DNA from: a virus | Strand: one strand, 5' to 3' | DNA: 26,985 nucleotides | IMG/VR virus record: IMGVR_UViG_3300030109_006404 | Coordinates: 1 to 26,985 of that record | Part shown: in pieces, positions 13,834 to 21,856 of the stretch | How positions within the stretch are numbered: the first letter of the stretch is position 1 | Layout: every line of letters begins with the position of its first letter | Made by a program: the position numbers and the translations under genes | The notes under the pieces: model-generated | Told to the model about the DNA's origin: nothing | The model's input: the letters and a program-made list of their open reading frames with translations, nothing else | Databases searched by the model: none

Positions 13834-15365
13834 TAAATTCACAAAGTATAGAGAAAAATGTTTTAAGCTGCTTGCTTCAGCATCAGCACAAGTGGGAAGA
13901 AGTTGCTTCTTTTTTGACTGAAAGTGATTTTTACAGCACTGACAGCAAAGTAAATGTATCAATATTTAAACTGCTGAAGCATTCTTTAGATAATGCTGAA
14001 AAAATAGATGAACACATCTTGATAGAAAGATTAAATTCTTTAGGTGTTTCTTTTCCAGATAGTATAGACGTATCTGAGTATATTAGATCTATGGCCTTTG
14101 TTCCTACGTCGGAGGACATTTTAATTCCTAATGTAAAAGAATTAAAAAAATATACGGCTAGAAGGCATATATATAACGCTTGTGTAAAAGTCAGTAAATT
14201 TGTAAAATCTATTGATCCTAATATTCCTTATTCAGAAATAGTTGATGAGTGTGACAAAATTTACAATGATCAACTACAACATTTTGAAGTAGGAGAATCT
14301 GAGACTCAGAATCTCTTTGAGCTAATGAGTCCAATCATTGAGGAAAGAGGTAATAATCCTCAAAAGGAATTTGGAATGCTTGGACCTCACAAGAGGCTAA
14401 ACGAGATGTATGGATCTTTACTTTTAGGTGGCAATATTTCCGTCATAGTGGCAAGATCTGGGGTTGGTAAAACTAACTTCTGTATGGATTTCACGACAAA
14501 AGTTTCAAAGCAGTACAATGTACCTGTTCTTCATTTTGACAATGGAGAGATGAGTGAAGAAGAACTAATATTTAGACAGGCTTCTGCTTTAACAGGGTTA
14601 CCTATTTGGCTTTTTCAGACAGGAGAATGGAGAACAAATTCTTATAATAATATTCCTGCTGAAGATATTACCAAAAAAGTTAGAGAAACTTTAGATCAAG
14701 TAAAAGATATGAAGTTTTACTATGAAAACGTTGCTGGAATGACCCCTGATGAAATGTGTTCATTATTAAAAAGGTTTTACTACACAAAAATTGGTAGAGG
14801 CAATCCTTTGATATTTAGTTTTGATTATATTAAAAGTGATTTTTCTAAAATGGGCGACAGTCCTTGGCAACAGGTTTCTTACATGGTTCACAGATTTAAA
14901 CAGGCTATACATAGAGAATTATGCTTTGAGGGAAGTCCATGCGTTTCGATGATAACCTCAGTTCAAGCTAATAGATACGGAATAACAACCAATAGAAATG
15001 CTGATACTATAGTTGACGATGAAAGTGTTGTTTCATTGTCTGACGGTATTACACAATTCTGTTCCCATCTATTTCTTCTTCGAAAAAAAACTTTAGAAGA
15101 GATGCAGGATGATGGTAATAATTTTGGAACACATAAATTGATAAATCTTAAAGCTAGGCATTTAGGAAAAAATCCATTAAGAGCAATAAATGAAGTTGAA
15201 ATGGCTGACGGTTCTAAAAGAAAAAATTTTGTTAATTTAAAGTTTCAAAACTTTGCAATTGAAGAGAAAGGAGATCTTCAAGATGTTGTTAATTTTCAAC
15301 AGGGTAACAGCGTAGCGGTTGAAGCGAATGATGGAGACGAGGTTCCAATGATTTTAAGAATATGA
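13830..15365 (+). CDS. DnaB-like replicative helicase
   Basis: A 511-residue RecA-fold hexameric helicase that would unwind DNA at the phage fork. Seen: an N-terminal helical domain (residues 1 to about 150) beginning INSQSIEKNVLSCLLQ, as in DnaB; Walker A ARSGVGKT at residues 208-215; the DnaB-type block HFDNGEMSEEELIFRQAS (E after the second strand, with the R-Q-A-S pattern); LIFSFDYIK as Walker B; and SMITSVQANRYG, the H4 motif with its Q. LRKKT and a basic KARHLGKN stretch near the end fit the DNA-facing loop and arginine finger region. The acidic C-terminus is extra. It overlaps its neighbours by 4 bases on each side. No helicase loader is recognisable in the window. Confidence 0.85.
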   Translation: MINSQSIEKNVLSCLLQHQHKWEEVASFLTESDFYSTDSKVNVSIFKLLKHSLDNAEKIDEHILIERLNSLGVSFPDSIDVSEYIRSMAFVPTSEDILIPNVKELKKYTARRHIYNACVKVSKFVKSIDPNIPYSEIVDECDKIYNDQLQHFEVGESETQNLFELMSPIIEERGNNPQKEFGMLGPHKRLNEMYGSLLLGGNISVIVARSGVGKTNFCMDFTTKVSKQYNVPVLHFDNGEMSEEELIFRQASALTGLPIWLFQTGEWRTNSYNNIPAEDITKKVRETLDQVKDMKFYYENVAGMTPDEMCSLLKRFYYTKIGRGNPLIFSFDYIKSDFSKMGDSPWQQVSYMVHRFKQAIHRELCFEGSPCVSMITSVQANRYGITTNRNADTIVDDESVVSLSDGITQFCSHLFLLRKKTLEEMQDDGNNFGTHKLINLKARHLGKNPLRAINEVEMADGSKRKNFVNLKFQNFAIEEKGDLQDVVNFQQGNSVAVEANDGDEVPMILRI

Positions 15366-15889
15366 TTATACAAGTAGATATTACTAAAGATATGTTAGAG
15401 GAGGCAGAACATATGACTGCTGAAAATAAAGCTATGTTTGGCATTGGCGGTACTCACCGAAAAGATGTTAAGCGGCAAAAACTCACAGGTTTCTTGGCAG
15501 AAGTTGCTATAAACAGAAGTTTTCCAGATTTATCATATAGTGATAAACTTGCTGTAGATTTTAAATATAAAGGTTACACTTTTGACTCTAAGGCTCAAGG
15601 GTGTAATTCAAAACCTTTAAATTATTATAATGCTACATTGTATGAAGAGCAGAAAAAAAGAGGCACAGATTTTTATATTTTTAATCGCGTAAAAAACGAT
15701 TCTAGTTGCGTGTGGATTTGTGGAATAATTTCAAAACAAAGATTTTTCAATATCGCTAAATTAAAAAAAGCGGGAACAAAGTGCAATAATTTCACTTACA
15801 ACCAAAGTAGATATGAAATTCAATACGAAGATCTAACTGATTTAAGAGAGGCATTAAACTTGCTAAAATCAAACAAAACTGAAGAATAA
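15362..15889 (+). CDS. PD-(D/E)XK-like nuclease-fold protein
   Basis: A 175-residue protein with a weak restriction-endonuclease-like pattern: GFLAE47 in the first helix, a predicted strand with D66 (LAVDFKYKG) and D75-S-K77 (YTFDSKAQG), then an N-K/Y-rich part and YIFNRV as the next strand. E, D and D-x-K in this order fit the catalytic triad plus lysine of small phage nucleases that degrade or nick DNA. It sits between helicase and primase with a 4-base overlap upstream and a 5-base gap downstream. It could be a structure-specific nuclease, or an inactive relative used as a DNA-binding module. Family assignment rests on motif spacing alone. Confidence 0.5.
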   Translation: MIIQVDITKDMLEEAEHMTAENKAMFGIGGTHRKDVKRQKLTGFLAEVAINRSFPDLSYSDKLAVDFKYKGYTFDSKAQGCNSKPLNYYNATLYEEQKKRGTDFYIFNRVKNDSSCVWICGIISKQRFFNIAKLKKAGTKCNNFTYNQSRYEIQYEDLTDLREALNLLKSNKTEE

Positions 15890-15894
15890 AATTA

Positions 15895-16932
15895 ATGAAC
15901 TATAAAGAAGTATTAGAAAATCTTGGATATACCCTAACTGATCATGGGTCTTATTGGAGAACTAACGCTTTATATAGATCTGGAAATAATTCTACAGCCT
16001 TGCAAATCTATAAAGATTCTGGGGTCTGGAAAGATTATGTTGAGGATAGCATGTTTCTACCTTTTGAAGCTCTTGTTCAAAAAACCACAAAAACATCTAA
16101 TGTAAAATCTTTTTTAAAACATTTAAAAACAACTACCTCAAGTGTAAAAACTGAGAAAAAGCTATTGAAAGAAGAAAAAACATATGATCCTGTATGTCTT
16201 AAAAGGCTGCTGCCTCATTATGATTTTTATTTAAATAAAAATATTTCAAGACAGACCCTTTTAGATTTTAAATGCGGCCTAGCTCATTCTGGACCCATGT
16301 ATCAGAGGGTAGTTTTCCCAATATTTAGAGGGGATAATAAAATCCATGGATTTTCTGGTAGGAAAATCACTAAGGATGACAGACCTAAGTGGTTTCATAA
16401 AGGTAAAACAGCTAACTGGTTTTATCCTTACTTTACTATAGATGAAGTTCAAAAACAAATAAGCTTAAAAAAGCAAGTACATATAGTAGAATCCATAGGA
16501 GACTGCATGGCTCTTTATGATCGCGGCATAAAAAACGTTTTAGTTTCTTTTGGTTTAAATATGTCCCCTAAGTTTATTTCAAAATTATCAGGTTTAAATT
16601 TACAAAACATTTATATTTCTTATAATAATGACAGCGAATCAGAAAGAAATAGAGGATTTGAGGGTGCAGTAAAATCCATCTTTAAACTTGCAGACGCGGT
16701 AGATTTTGAAAAAATTTACTTTTGCCCTCCTGATAGCAATGATTTTGGAGATATGACAAAAGAGCAAATATATTTTTATGAAGATCGCTGTTTTTCTGCT
16801 GATCATCAAACCTCAATTCATAAGGTTATATCTATCGCAGAAGATATGGATAAAAGGGGTGTAAATAAATCTTTTTCTCAATCTCTAAAAAAGTTAAAGA
16901 AAAAATACAATTTTTATTATGGGAAGCCATGA
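15895..16932 (+). CDS. DnaG-type primase with TOPRIM core, zinc site degenerate
   Basis: A 345-residue primase that would make RNA primers for the DnaB-like helicase and pol III. Seen: RVVFPIFRGDNKIHGFSGRKI (family R-x-x-F-P-I...G-x-x-G-R block), PKWFHKGKTANWFYPYF, then the TOPRIM strand HIVE199SIGD and a second acidic motif reading N244-N-D246 instead of the usual D-x-D. The N-terminal domain (residues 1-60, with YWRTNALYRS and ALQIYKDSGVWKDYVED) lines up with the CHC2 zinc domain of DnaG but has none of the C/H ligands. Length is well under that of bacterial DnaG, with no helicase-binding C-terminal domain obvious. It overlaps the next gene by 14 bases. Primase identity is fairly secure; the unusual metal sites are noted as findings. 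Confidence 0.8.
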   Translation: MNYKEVLENLGYTLTDHGSYWRTNALYRSGNNSTALQIYKDSGVWKDYVEDSMFLPFEALVQKTTKTSNVKSFLKHLKTTTSSVKTEKKLLKEEKTYDPVCLKRLLPHYDFYLNKNISRQTLLDFKCGLAHSGPMYQRVVFPIFRGDNKIHGFSGRKITKDDRPKWFHKGKTANWFYPYFTIDEVQKQISLKKQVHIVESIGDCMALYDRGIKNVLVSFGLNMSPKFISKLSGLNLQNIYISYNNDSESERNRGFEGAVKSIFKLADAVDFEKIYFCPPDSNDFGDMTKEQIYFYEDRCFSADHQTSIHKVISIAEDMDKRGVNKSFSQSLKKLKKKYNFYYGKP

Positions 16933-17959
16933 GAACAAGCCGTTATCAGCGTCTAGGATAAAAACATTACAAACTTGTTCTTGGCAATACTGGTGCAAAT
17001 ATCATCTAAAACTTCCTGATAGATCAAACGAAGGAAGTCTTCGTGGTACTATATGTCATGCCATTTTTGAAAACCTTGGCAATCCAAGGCACAAAAAACA
17101 TTACACACGTATAATAAAAACGCAGAACACCTACGCTTCCCCACCTATAAAAAGAATGGTTGAGGCTTATGCTAAAAAACACGGTATAGATGATTTTGAG
17201 AATATGGATCTTATTAACCGAATGACTGTTGAGGGTTTGAACTGCGATTTTTTTGGCGCAAAAGATGGAAAACCTACAGAATCTATAAGCGAAAAAGATT
17301 TTGATATTTCTATAACAGAGGATGGTAAAAATTACAGAATTTTAGGATTTATAGACAAGTTATTTCTTTTTAAACGGAAAAGCTTGGCAATAATCAGAGA
17401 CTTCAAGACATCCAAACAAATGTTTTCAGGTAAAGATTTTACAGATAACATACAGAATTTGATGTATTGCTTGGCGGTTAAGCATCTTTATCCAGACTTT
17501 CTTAAAAGACAAATGGAGTTTTTGTTTTTAAAGTTTGATTGTAATAATGAAGGAATGATGAAAATGGAAGGTTTAAAGGAGGAAGAGTTAGAGGGTTTTG
17601 AATATTTCCTTACAGGCGTTCAAGAAATTATTAATAATTTTAATTCAGATTCTGCCACTAAAAATTTAGCTTATGGTAAGGGATACCTAGGAAGAGATGA
17701 CGGTTTTGCAGGTAGAGTTGTTTGTGGCAGAGCAGAGTATGAAGGGCAGTTAAAAAGAGATGGTAGCTTAATGTGGCACTGCCCATTCAAATTCCCAAAG
17801 AAGTTTTATGTGCTTTTGGATAAAAGTGGGGAAGTTTTATCCTCATCGGAAGATAAAAAATCTCTAGATGAAAAGAAAACAAAAGATCATAAAATAGAAA
17901 TGAGAAACTATGAAGGTTGTCCTGCTTTTTCTTTTGACAAGAGTGATGATTTGCTTTAA
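16919..17959 (+). CDS. RecB/Cas4-like PD-(D/E)XK exonuclease
   Basis: A 346-residue nuclease of the PDDEXK_1 type. Seen: LSASRIKTLQTCSWQYWCKYHL (residues 9 to about 30) is the S-x-S-x-[IL]-x-x-[FL]-x-x-C start seen in AddB/Cas4 proteins, followed by GTICHAIFE (family G-x-x-x-H). The catalytic centre is D146 (GFIDK) and D161-F-K163 (IIRDFKTSK), then Q-x-x-x-Y (NIQNLMYCLA) that closes the site. Cysteines 20 and 26 near the start and two more near the C-terminus could hold an iron-sulfur cluster, though the spacing is not the textbook one. It should degrade or resect DNA ends, supplying 3' tails for the recombinase or destroying host DNA. It overlaps the primase by 14 bases. Confidence 0.75.
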   Translation: MGSHENKPLSASRIKTLQTCSWQYWCKYHLKLPDRSNEGSLRGTICHAIFENLGNPRHKKHYTRIIKTQNTYASPPIKRMVEAYAKKHGIDDFENMDLINRMTVEGLNCDFFGAKDGKPTESISEKDFDISITEDGKNYRILGFIDKLFLFKRKSLAIIRDFKTSKQMFSGKDFTDNIQNLMYCLAVKHLYPDFLKRQMEFLFLKFDCNNEGMMKMEGLKEEELEGFEYFLTGVQEIINNFNSDSATKNLAYGKGYLGRDDGFAGRVVCGRAEYEGQLKRDGSLMWHCPFKFPKKFYVLLDKSGEVLSSSEDKKSLDEKKTKDHKIEMRNYEGCPAFSFDKSDDLL

Positions 17960-17968
17960 TATTCAAGT

Positions 17969-18670
17969 GTGATAATTCCACTTTTTAAAACAAGTTACAG
18001 TATTGGTAAATCTCTTTTGAGGGTCGAAGATATAATAGATATAGCTCAAGCAAATAAACTTAAAAAAGTAACTATTGTTGAAGATAACTTTTATGGATTT
18101 AGAACTGCCAACGCCGCCTTTCTTCATGCCAACATTCCCATGGTTTATGGGGTTAGAATCCCAGTTTTTCAAAGTGAATCAGAAAGATCAAGTAGATTAG
18201 TTTTTTTTGCAAAAAATAATAAAGGTCTGAATAATCTTCGAAATCTTTATAGTAAATCAAAATTAAGCGCATTAGAGGTTTTAAATATTTCTAATTTAGA
18301 AGACTCAGAGTTAGAGGATATAAAAATAGGTGTACCTTTTTATGATTCTTATATTTATAACAATATCTTTCATTTTGGCTTGTGCGATCTAAATTTAGAT
18401 AGTTATGACCATTTTTACATGGAAGAGGACAATAATCATCCTTTTGATTTTCAAATTAAAGAAAGATTAGAAAATTTAAATATAAAAACACAAAAAACAA
18501 AAACAATCTACTATAGGAACAGAGAAGATTTTGAAGCTTTTCAAATGTACAAGGCTGTGTGTGCAAGAAAGTTGGGGAAAGTTCCAACATATAGTAAACC
18601 AAATTTAAATGATTTTTGTTCAGACGATTTCTGTTTTGAATCATACTTAGAAAATAATGCTTCCATATAA
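17969..18670 (+). CDS. Stand-alone PHP domain of DNA polymerase III alpha
   Basis: A 233-residue protein equal to the N-terminal PHP domain of DnaE, encoded on its own. Seen: the start IPLFKTSYSIGKSLLRVED lines up with the family's H-x-H-S-x-Y-S-x-L-D-G block; ANKLKKVTIVEDNFYGF matches A-x-x-x-x-x-A-x-T-D-H-x-x-x-x-G; IPMVYGVRIPV matches the P-x-x-G-x-E block; and YYRNREDFEAFQMYKAV matches the end of the PHP part. The metal-binding His residues are replaced (K/T in the first motif, N in the second), so it is probably a structural, inactive PHP. It starts with GTG at 17969, nine bases after the previous stop, and overlaps the proofreading exonuclease by 14 bases. Pol III alpha is therefore a two-protein enzyme here. 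Confidence 0.75.
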   Translation: MIIPLFKTSYSIGKSLLRVEDIIDIAQANKLKKVTIVEDNFYGFRTANAAFLHANIPMVYGVRIPVFQSESERSSRLVFFAKNNKGLNNLRNLYSKSKLSALEVLNISNLEDSELEDIKIGVPFYDSYIYNNIFHFGLCDLNLDSYDHFYMEEDNNHPFDFQIKERLENLNIKTQKTKTIYYRNREDFEAFQMYKAVCARKLGKVPTYSKPNLNDFCSDDFCFESYLENNASI

Positions 18671-19271
18671 TCAAAAATATTTAGTTGTAGACACTGAGAC
18701 TGAGGGTCTTAATTTACATTCTTCTAAAACTTGGCAACTTTCTTGGATTGTTTGTCAAGGCAATAAAATTCTAGAAGAGTATGATAAATTTATAACGCAT
18801 AAAAACCTAAACATCCCAGAAGTTGTTAAAAAAATTACTGGATTTAACTGGGATAAGTATAATGAAAAATCAAAGTCTTTATCAAAGGTTTGGTCTGAAT
18901 TTGAAACATATCTTTATGACCCACAATATATTATAGTAGGACAAAATCTTTTGGGTTTTGATGTTTACATGTTGGCTCTTTTACAAAAAATGCTAGGTCA
19001 ACAACCTGATTATTCTTACTTACCTAGGATTTATGACACAAGAGCTTTAGCTAAAGCTTATAGAGAAAATTTAGAGAAACCTAAAGATAATCTGTTGAGC
19101 TGGCAATATAAATTAATAAATGACAGAAGTTTGAAGGCTAAAGTTTCTCAAGGCACTTTATTAAAATTCTTTGACATTGACCACGATGAGTCTAAATTAC
19201 ATAACGCTCTTTATGACATAAAAAAATGTTTTGAAGTCTTTTGTGAGTTAAAAAGAAGAATGAATTTATGA
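18657..19271 (+). CDS. DnaQ-like 3'-5' proofreading exonuclease
   Basis: A 204-residue DEDDh exonuclease expected to remove misincorporated bases for the adjacent polymerase. Seen: Exo I with D12-T-E14 (VVDTETEGL), Exo II with a conserved N and D102 (VGQNLLGFD), and Exo III with H182 and D187 (LHNALYDIK). All five catalytic positions are present, so it should be active. It is similar in size to the core of E. coli epsilon and lacks a long C-terminal tail. It is placed between the PHP gene and the polymerase gene, overlapping PHP by 14 bases and polymerase by 4 (ATGA). The location recalls PolC, where an exonuclease is inserted in the PHP domain, and E. coli, where epsilon binds PHP. Confidence 0.9.
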   Translation: MLPYNQKYLVVDTETEGLNLHSSKTWQLSWIVCQGNKILEEYDKFITHKNLNIPEVVKKITGFNWDKYNEKSKSLSKVWSEFETYLYDPQYIIVGQNLLGFDVYMLALLQKMLGQQPDYSYLPRIYDTRALAKAYRENLEKPKDNLLSWQYKLINDRSLKAKVSQGTLLKFFDIDHDESKLHNALYDIKKCFEVFCELKRRMNL

Positions 19272-21856
19272 TTTTTGATGACTGTACCATATATGATAAT
19301 TGTGAGCCAGCAGGTGTAGAGTTACCTAAAACTAATATTCCTGATAAAGTTTTAAAGGATTTAGGACTGACTAAAAAAAACTCCAAAATAGATGTATTTA
19401 CAGAACTGTGCGAAAGAGCAATCATAGAAAAAGGAATAGATAAACTTAAGAATAATAAGGTTTATTATAAAAGATGCAATGATGAAATTGCAACTTTAGA
19501 AGAGTTAGGATTTCTAGACTATATTCTTTTAAATTGGGATGTTTTAAATTTTTGTCATGAGAATGGAATACCAACAGGCGCAGGAAGAGGATCTGCCGCT
19601 GGGTCTCTTGTTTTGTATTTACTTGGTGTAACTAACATAGATCCCATACCTCATAATTTATTTTTTGAAAGATTTGTTTCTAAGTCTAGAGCTAAGAGGG
19701 TTACTGATAAAAACGGCAAAGAATTCTTAGTAGGAAGTCTTTTGCCTGATGTTGATTCAGATATATCTTACGACCAAAGGCATAAAGTTATTTCTTATAT
19801 TGAGGAGCAACATAAAGGCAAAACAGCAAAGATACTAACGTTCAATACATTTAGTTCTAAACTTTGTATAAAAGAATGCGTGAAATATTTCGATGAAGCA
19901 TCTGAGGAAAGAGCTATGCGAATATCAGATTCAATTCCAAAGCTTCATGGGCAAGTCCTCGCTTTAGAAGATGCTGCTCAAGAAAGTGAAAAATTTAGAG
20001 AATGGGTTAGGAAAAACAATAAAACATACAAAAACGCTTTAAAGGTTCAAGGTTTACCTAAAAATACAGGAGTACACCCATCAGGTATTGCAATTTGTTC
20101 TCAAAAAATATCAGATGTAGTTCCTCTTCAAAAAACTAAAGATGGAGACTTAGTAACAGGTTACAACATGGATGATGTAGCCGATCTTATGGTAAAGTTT
20201 GACATTTTAGGTCTTAGAACACTCACAATTGCTCATAAATGCTGTGAAAAAGTAAATATTGACATAGAGGATATTGATCCTAATAACTCGTTTATCTATG
20301 ATAAACTTCAATCATTCAGACATCCTGCTGGGTTATTTCAAATTTCTGCTGAAACTAACTTTAGAGTTTGTAAAGATGTAAAACCAGAGAATTTAAATGA
20401 GCTATCCGATGTTATAGCTTTAGCTAGACCAGCCGCTTTAGAGCATGTAAATACTTATATTGAACAAAAAAGAGCATTATCTAAATTAAATCTTCATCCA
20501 GAACTAGATAAAATTCTTTCGTGGTCAAAAAATGTTATCTTGTTTCAAGAACAGATTATGCAAATTGCTAATAAGGTTTTTGGATTTACTTTAGAAGAGG
20601 CGGAAACTCTTCGTAGGATAGTTGGCAAGAAGAAGGTGGACCAAATGCCACAATGGAGGCAAAAGATTTTTGATGCGGCCAAACAAAAAGGGTTAGATGA
20701 GCGTGTCGCAGAATTTTATTGGATATCATTAGAAGCTTCAGCACACTATTCTTTTAATAAGTCTCATAGTTTTGCATATGCAGACTTAGCTGCTAAAACT
20801 GTCTATCTTAAATATAAATATCCACAAGAATTTTTCTTGTCTATACTAGAATGTTCTGAATTTGAACCAGATCCCTTGGAGACTATTAGTTTAGTGAGTC
20901 AAGAATTAAAATCATTTAAAATAGATTTATTACCGCCATGTTTATACAAATCAGACTTTGACTTTAAAATAGAAGGTAGAGATATTAGATATGGATTAAG
21001 ATCTATAAAAGGTGTTTCAGATAAAAACCTAAAAAGCTTAATTGATTTTAGAGGTTTTAAATTTAACAATAGGTATGAAATATTTATGGCTGCTAAGGAA
21101 TGCGGTATCCCTATAAATGTTTTATCTTCTTTAATACAAGCTGGTTTAATGGATAATGCAAAGGAAGATAATTCTAAAAAAGTTAGCAGAAGTAAATTAG
21201 TGCTTGAAGCTCAATCGTTCAATCTTTTAACAGATAGAGAGAAAAGAAATTTTACCAAACAAGCGTCTAGGTTAGGTTATGATATTTTAGACGCTATTCA
21301 ACAGGCTTTATTGAATCGAATAATAGGTGATGATAATAGACAAATCATAACAGAGAGTCGATTTGCAACATTCAAGTCTAAATATTCGAAGTATAGAGAA
21401 ATGTACTATAAAAACAAAAATCATGAAAAATTTGCATCATGGACATATGAGCATAATCTTTTAGGGTTTTCATATTCATGTGATTTAAAAACATGCTTTG
21501 AGAATGATCCAGACATTGATAAATTATATTATTTATCTGAGTTAGAAGATCTAGCAAGTAGAACAAGTTTTTCTTGTGTTGCGGTTGTTAAAAACTTTTT
21601 AACAAAAGAGTCTCAAGCTGGCAATAAGTATATGATTCTTACTGTTTCAGATAATACGGGAACTCACAATATGATGTTTATAGATGCGAGGAATAATCAA
21701 AAATTTACTCAGTTTATGAGATCAAATAAACTTAAAAAAAGTGACGTAGTATTTTTGACAGCGACAAAATCAGATAGTACGTTCTTTATAGAAACTTTAA
21801 AAATAAAAGGCCCAGAGATTTACATGTACAAGAGGCAAGTTAAAAATAAAAAATAA
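19268..21856 (+). CDS. DNA polymerase III alpha, catalytic part without PHP
   Basis: An 862-residue family C DNA polymerase that should be the phage replicase. Seen: GAGRGSAAGSLVLYLLG and NLFFERF (the G-x-G-R-G-S block), catalytic D161-V-D163 in LLPDVDSD, ITFNTF-like KILTFNTF, third catalytic D312 in VKFDILGLRTL, LFQISAE, FQEQIMQIANKVFGF, LRRIVGKKK and FNKSHSFAYADLAAKTVYLK, then a helix-hairpin-helix part (IKGVSDKNL) and a C-terminal OB domain (FSCVAVVKNFLTK...MILTVSDNTG). The N-terminus begins just at the PHP-palm border of DnaE, so the missing domain is the one encoded at 17969. It overlaps the exonuclease by 4 bases; the Clp-like gene begins directly after its stop. I see no clear clamp-binding motif, and no clamp or clamp loader is in the window. 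Confidence 0.95.
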   Translation: MIFDDCTIYDNCEPAGVELPKTNIPDKVLKDLGLTKKNSKIDVFTELCERAIIEKGIDKLKNNKVYYKRCNDEIATLEELGFLDYILLNWDVLNFCHENGIPTGAGRGSAAGSLVLYLLGVTNIDPIPHNLFFERFVSKSRAKRVTDKNGKEFLVGSLLPDVDSDISYDQRHKVISYIEEQHKGKTAKILTFNTFSSKLCIKECVKYFDEASEERAMRISDSIPKLHGQVLALEDAAQESEKFREWVRKNNKTYKNALKVQGLPKNTGVHPSGIAICSQKISDVVPLQKTKDGDLVTGYNMDDVADLMVKFDILGLRTLTIAHKCCEKVNIDIEDIDPNNSFIYDKLQSFRHPAGLFQISAETNFRVCKDVKPENLNELSDVIALARPAALEHVNTYIEQKRALSKLNLHPELDKILSWSKNVILFQEQIMQIANKVFGFTLEEAETLRRIVGKKKVDQMPQWRQKIFDAAKQKGLDERVAEFYWISLEASAHYSFNKSHSFAYADLAAKTVYLKYKYPQEFFLSILECSEFEPDPLETISLVSQELKSFKIDLLPPCLYKSDFDFKIEGRDIRYGLRSIKGVSDKNLKSLIDFRGFKFNNRYEIFMAAKECGIPINVLSSLIQAGLMDNAKEDNSKKVSRSKLVLEAQSFNLLTDREKRNFTKQASRLGYDILDAIQQALLNRIIGDDNRQIITESRFATFKSKYSKYREMYYKNKNHEKFASWTYEHNLLGFSYSCDLKTCFENDPDIDKLYYLSELEDLASRTSFSCVAVVKNFLTKESQAGNKYMILTVSDNTGTHNMMFIDARNNQKFTQFMRSNKLKKSDVVFLTATKSDSTFFIETLKIKGPEIYMYKRQVKNKK

